DNA of 60,000 bases, taken from the NCBI RefSeq assembly GCF_037975245.1, contig NC_092579.1, positions 15,512,178 through 15,572,177 on the forward strand, read 5' to 3'. The translations under genes were made by a program, and so were the position numbers. This stretch comes from Apostichopus japonicus. Its lineage: Eukaryota > Echinodermata > Holothuroidea > Aspidochirotida > Stichopodidae. The notes beneath the pieces were generated by a model, which searched no databases, had not been told where the DNA came from, and worked only from the letters and a program-made list of their open reading frames with translations. Shown piece after piece: positions 55,901-60,000 of this stretch; positions within the stretch are counted from its first letter, which is position 1, and the number at the start of each line of letters is the position of its first letter.

Positions 55901-58900
55901 AGATTTTCATAGCCTAAATTGTTTGCAGTTCTCCCTTTATAACTTAATTCCTATATCAAAACCTCTTCTTGCCCACCCCTTCCCCCTCCCAACCCATTAG
56001 GATTCACAATACAAAAGGCCTATTGCATACAACAAATACTTTATGTAATTGTTGAGCTATTAAAACCTGCCATTCCTTAGATCAGAGGACTTTGAAGCTT
56101 GCCTCAAGCCATGGAGACACTGGCCAAGATGATTGTACATTTTTACGTCTTTTATGTATCATTATTATGTGTCCTATTTATAAATTTTGTAATTTATTCT
56201 GGAATAAAGAAAAAAAAAGAAGATATATTATCCTTTGGGAGTCTGATTGTATAATTGATTAACACAGAAGATGATGTAAAAATAACACATGATACATTAT
56301 ACTGTCATGCTGTACCAGTAAAAGTTGGCAAAACGATTTATTTGTTTGTGTTTTTGTCTTCTTCTTCTAGGGTTGCAAAGTCAGGTCTTGCCTATGGTGG
56401 ATCCAATGGAGGGGTACGTATGTTAATATTTATTGAGTTGCTGCGGTTTATAAAACATAAAGTACAGTTCATTGCTTCCATGACAGTCAAGCCAGGATTG
56501 TACAAAAAATCCATTAACATTACTGAGGTGGATATGATTTTACAAATTATGCCTGAACATTCTTTCTAGTATATACGTAACTTATGAAATTTGTCTCTAC
56601 CAATAATAATCTGTCTGACTAACATTTTTTTTTCGTTTTGGTAACATTAGTCAGTTATCTGCAATGCTAGTGAGATAGATTGTAATCTTATTAAATTTTC
56701 AATATTCATGCTACTTTAAGGCTTTTACTTATTTATTGGTTACTGTTACCATATATCTGTTTATACTACCATTGTATGTAAAGTTGAATAAACCATACCC
56801 CAATTTTGGAACAGAGAATGGACAGTAACCCTACACTAGGGTCTATTGGCTACGGGTAGCTCGTCAACAGGGTTCCCGTCCTTTTAGTTTGTTCCATTCT
56901 TAGTTTGTCTTTACTAATCATCTCAGCAAAACTTTTGAGCAAGGTGAGAACTTTTGTCTATGCAAATAACAAACAAGCTTCAAATTTTAAACTTTATTTT
57001 TAAGGGAAAAAAAATGCTTTTTTCTTTGTAGGCTTCCATTTTAGATCTTAACACAGGGGCACTTTCTAAGGGAACAAGTTTCATCAATATATACAAGTAA
57101 GTAAGTTGAGGAAATACATGTGCACTAAAATGAAGAAGTTAAATGACTTAAATAATACCAGAAGGTCACCAGGGTCATTGGCTTCCCCCACCCTCCCCCC
57201 TCCTCCAACCTGCCATCTGAATATTGTTTTCAAACAAGGTGTGAAAAACAAGGCAACTGTGTTCACTTGGAACTTCCAACTATTAGGTGTTGATTTGCAT
57301 CTCCAGGGGCATTAACTATCCTTTTAAGGGAGCTATTATGATTGCATTCTTCTACCCTACCTTCTCTGTTCTTCCTCCCTCCCCCCCCCCCCACCGTCTT
57401 TCCCATCTCATACTTTTTGAGGTCATATTATGTCCATATATAGTTGGAATTGTCCTAATCATTGATGATGGCAATGCAGGGATGACACGTGTGCTTCCGC
57501 GATAATTCTATAAATATCAAGCACTGTTTTGTTAACTTGATGTTCTGCAGATTGCTGGAAGACAAAGGTATAACAGATGTTTTTAGCGAAAAAGACTTTC
57601 AAGTTTACAAGTAAGTAGAATCTCTCGTGTTGTTTCATAACTTTGTTAAATATGTCTTTGCTTAAAGTAGCTTGGTTGTATCCCACTATGTTAGTAATTA
57701 AACTTACATTTAAGCATATCTCACCATCCACCAAATTCACTGTTTTTGATCTAGTGCAATCATGGTTTGTTTAAAGTGGGAACTAGTATTTATCTTGTTT
57801 GCAATTTACAAGTCTTAGCTGGTAAATTCCCCCCTACCAGGTACAGTAGATGACATTAAGGTTATATGTACTATTAGAAAGCTAGGCAGCTGCATTTGTA
57901 ATGTAAATAAAATCTTATATAGCTCACTACGTGCGATGCATCTGTGCGCTTCACAAACAATCTAGAATATACAATGACAAAAACATTAAAAACATAAAAC
58001 AGTAAATACACATACCATATACAGATATATACAGGAATATGAGATCATAAACGATTAAAAGCACTGGTGAAGAGTAAAGCGATAAAACAGATTGACTACA
58101 AAATCTACAATTTTAATGGTAAAAAGTGAAAATTCCAATTGAAGCTAGAACCTAAAAACCAACATGACAGAAAATCATAAAATCTAAAAAATTTGCTTTG
58201 AAAGTATTTTAAGCCTACGGCAAAGTCTCCATATTTGTATATTGTATTGGATGGTAAATACCAAATGGTGTCGGTTTCTTTATTTTTTTGTTTATAATGT
58301 AATCAATTGAATTCATATAATTGATTCCTTTTGATATTGATTCACACCATGGTCATGTTAGTTTATCAAAAGTGAAAATATCAACGTTTCCTCTCAAGGT
58401 CCGTGTCGACAAAGATCCGTATGGCCATCGCGACACAGTTCAGGGTGCCATATGCAAAGTTATATCTGACCAGTCCAACTTTCTTCAGCAAAATGACCAA
58501 TAAGCCAGCTAAAACAATCCATGATGAATATTGGCATCTTCACGTAGATAAGGTGAGCAATCTCTCAGCATAATGTATAGGCCTACTGACAAATTCATAG
58601 GTTGTATGTTAAATGGGGAACAAAATGTTCAGACTGTTAGTCTGATGCTAATACCATGCTATACTGTCCTCCCATATCATGCTTCGAAGCAATAATACTG
58701 ACAGTACAAACAGTTTCTAACCGTTTAACTGACAGAAACCTGATATTCATACTGCACATACTGTCAGTATGACTGCCTTGAAAGCAGGACATGAAAGTAC
58801 AGTATGAACAAAAAATGGTCTCAACTGGATTATTGGTTGGTGCAGGGCAATCTGTTGTTGGTGCCCCTACCAGGTGCCATACTATCATTTAAAGCATAAT

Positions 58901-59428
58901 TTCTTGTTATATATTTACTTTTATTGCTGTACTATTGTGGCAAATAATTGTGGGTTGCAGGGGGGGGGGGAGTGGAAAGGCGAGTGATGTCACGTAAGTG
59001 AGGGACATATTTATGGAGAATAATTTTTGTATTATTCATGAAAGTGTCTTGGTAGTTTTAACAAAAGAAGTTAGTGATGAAACCAAGATTTATGACTAGT
59101 GGGTATTTTATTAGAATATTATATTACTGATTGCTTCCGCATTTTCCTCCCTACCTCTCCTGACCCAACCCTCCCAATCCCTACCCCCCAATCCTTACCC
59201 CTCCCAATTTCTGCCCTTTCATTATACCATAGTTGTCTGTTAATGATTGTTCAATTGGTGAAGCTGTTCTTTCTTTACTACAACATTCTTATTTTTGTCT
59301 TCAGGAGACATACAGCACATTTGATTATACTTCTCTGCTGTATTTAACTGACTATAAGGAAGACTTCCAAGGTGGTCGGTTCGTGTTCGTCGATTCAAAC
59401 GGCAATAAAACCGTTGAACCAAAGTTTG
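52931..59428 (+). CDS. OGFOD3: OGFOD3-like 2-oxoglutarate/Fe(II) dioxygenase, 3' part beyond window
   Basis: A prolyl-4-hydroxylase-fold membrane protein; the substrate of the family is not established. Exons: 52931-53004, 54085-54305, 55629-55704, 56371-56413, 57032-57096, 57551-57610, 58399-58552 and 59305-59428, all with GT/AG borders and matching phases, giving 272 codons. Residues 1-45 are basic and hydrophilic. A membrane anchor lies around residues 48-65 (IMRMIIIGILIYTLQVVY), giving a type II topology. Then come CAPHHCGRGV, a segment ending ASILDLNTGALS, and PTFFSKM followed by HDEYWHLHVDK. The HVD supplies the His-x-Asp iron ligands. DYTSLLYLTDY and GGRFVF...NKTVEPK close the visible part. 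The distal His and the 2-oxoglutarate-binding Arg should lie in the exon(s) past 59428. Human OGFOD3 aligns in the same order. Start chosen as the first ATG before a good donor. Confidence 0.88.
53161..53432. mobile_element. Miniature inverted-repeat element in OGFOD3-like intron 1
   Basis: The ends GTGGCCATTCTTACGACT and (reverse complement) GTGGCTATTCTTACGACT are inverted with one mismatch in 18. The interior has two direct ATGCGCA-TTGCT blocks on either side of a telomere-like tract. No clear target duplication is visible, so the exact borders are uncertain. Confidence 0.65.
53271..53326 (+). repeat. Interstitial telomere-like (TTAGGG)n tract
   Basis: About nine TTAGGG or near-TTAGGG units (with GGATTG, TTTAGGG and TTAAAG variants). 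TTAGGG is the usual telomere repeat of deuterostomes. It lies in the centre of the miniature element 53161-53432. Confidence 0.85.
55135..55628 (+). repeat. Minisatellite made of copies of a 3' splice site, OGFOD3-like intron 2
   Basis: Roughly eight units of about 50-70 bp contain CCTTTATTTGAATTATAG followed by AGTGTGCTCTAT. The true acceptor of exon 3 at 55628/55629 reads CCTTTATTTGAATTTTAG followed by AGTGTGCTCCTC. The array therefore ends in the real splice site, and its units look like duplicated acceptors with the first bases of the exon. Confidence 0.85.
55705..59304 (+). other. Introns 3-7 of the OGFOD3-like gene
   Basis: Between the listed exons I find no further gene. The stretch at about 57910-58200 begins ATCTTATATAGCTCACTACG and includes GTGCGCTTCACAA; this resembles a dispersed repeat seen in other invertebrates, but I cannot name it. 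G- and C-runs occur at 57182-57205, 57378-57394 and 58960-58970. Confidence 0.4.
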
Positions 59429-60000
59429 GTGAGTCAATAAGTTATGGAACTGTGATATATATACCAGATATATATACCAGCATGGTCTGCCATGCAAAGG
59501 TTTAGCAGCAAGTAGCTGGTTTGATTAGTATCATAGTATCTCAACAGAAATGAAGTTTAAAGCAGACCCAACCATCATCGTAATGTTGTATGATAGAGGA
59601 CACTGTTCATGGAAAACTCCCTCCTTTGATGAGAGTATGGCTCAGAATTTATATGAGAGGTTGGGCAGTTTGAGTAAAGTGATGGAATAGTGCCAATAGG
59701 ATATTTGCAATTGTGTAGTTTCAAGTTGGTATTCCTCTTCATATGTTCATTTTGAAAAATTAAGTTGTATCTATATAATATAAAACTCAATGCTAGTAGG
59801 AGGTGTTATCAGTTAGATTTTATCTTTGTGATCATTTTAGCAATTTTTGAAAATAAAATAAAAATCATACCTAACAAAGAAAATAAGAAAGGATGAATAA
59901 TAATGAGCAATAAACACCAATTATGTAAGTTAAAATTTATGGAAACAGTTTGAGACTAGCATAAGTTGTCTCAACATTTAGCAATCAAGTTTTTGTGATC
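59429..60000. other. Intron 8 (start) of the OGFOD3-like gene
   Basis: The exon 8 donor (GTGAGT at 59429) opens an intron that runs to the window end. The missing catalytic C-terminus is expected beyond 60000. I see no acceptor followed by a matching coding segment here. Confidence 0.6.

Overview
This is a eukaryotic (animal) genomic window. The two confident genes have introns with GT/AG borders, and the rest is a dense mosaic of transposable elements. An echinoderm, perhaps a sea cucumber, is my best guess. It rests on intron style, hAT-like miniature elements, a foldback element resembling the sea-urchin TU type, and the recurring TAGGCCTA motif. This is inference; no taxonomic marker was tested.

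Layout. (1) 1-17904 and 25745-34665 are two direct copies (A and B) of one duplicated segment. Each carries one member of an unrecognised small-protein gene (CDS 5401-5844 and 28869-29276). The copies differ by insertions, and each copy often supplies the empty site for an insertion in the other. This defines a 362-bp hAT-like element (1402-1763, TSD CCTCCATT), a 6.7-kb nested element (6460-13185, TSD AGGAAG), a 767-bp hairpin-repeat element (26487-27253) and a 1.93-kb element (31516-33444, TSD ATAAG). (2) 17905-25744 lies between the copies. It holds a composite hAT-like repeat, a decayed third gene copy (19185-19508), TTCGAA-rich repeats, a dead RTE-like LINE (about 20898-23500) inside a 70-bp inverted repeat, two tRNA-derived SINEs and a TA microsatellite. 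(3) 37053-48763 (minus strand) is a complete ten-exon protein disulfide isomerase gene (PDIA1/P4HB type, 503 aa, two thioredoxin CGHC sites, C-terminal KDEL). (4) 52931-59428 (plus strand) holds the first eight coding exons of an OGFOD3-like membrane-anchored 2-oxoglutarate/Fe(II) dioxygenase; the 3' end lies beyond the window. The two genes are divergent, 4.2 kb apart.

Most unusual content. The 6.7-kb insertion resolves into two nested elements, each with a 6-bp target duplication. The outer one (about 1.4 kb) has terminal repeats made of short tandem units and a small helix-turn-helix ORF. The inner one (5.28 kb, starting AGTA) has 1.8-2.0-kb inverted repeats with iteron-like palindromes. 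Its 1.5-kb core encodes an acidic C2H2 zinc-finger protein and a remnant of an adenovirus/Polinton-type cysteine protease. I read the inner element as a miniature, non-autonomous Polinton/Maverick-like derivative.

Two further points stand out. The small-protein gene pair differs almost only at amino-acid-changing positions, which suggests diversifying selection. A minisatellite in the second intron of the OGFOD3-like gene has copied its own 3' splice site many times.
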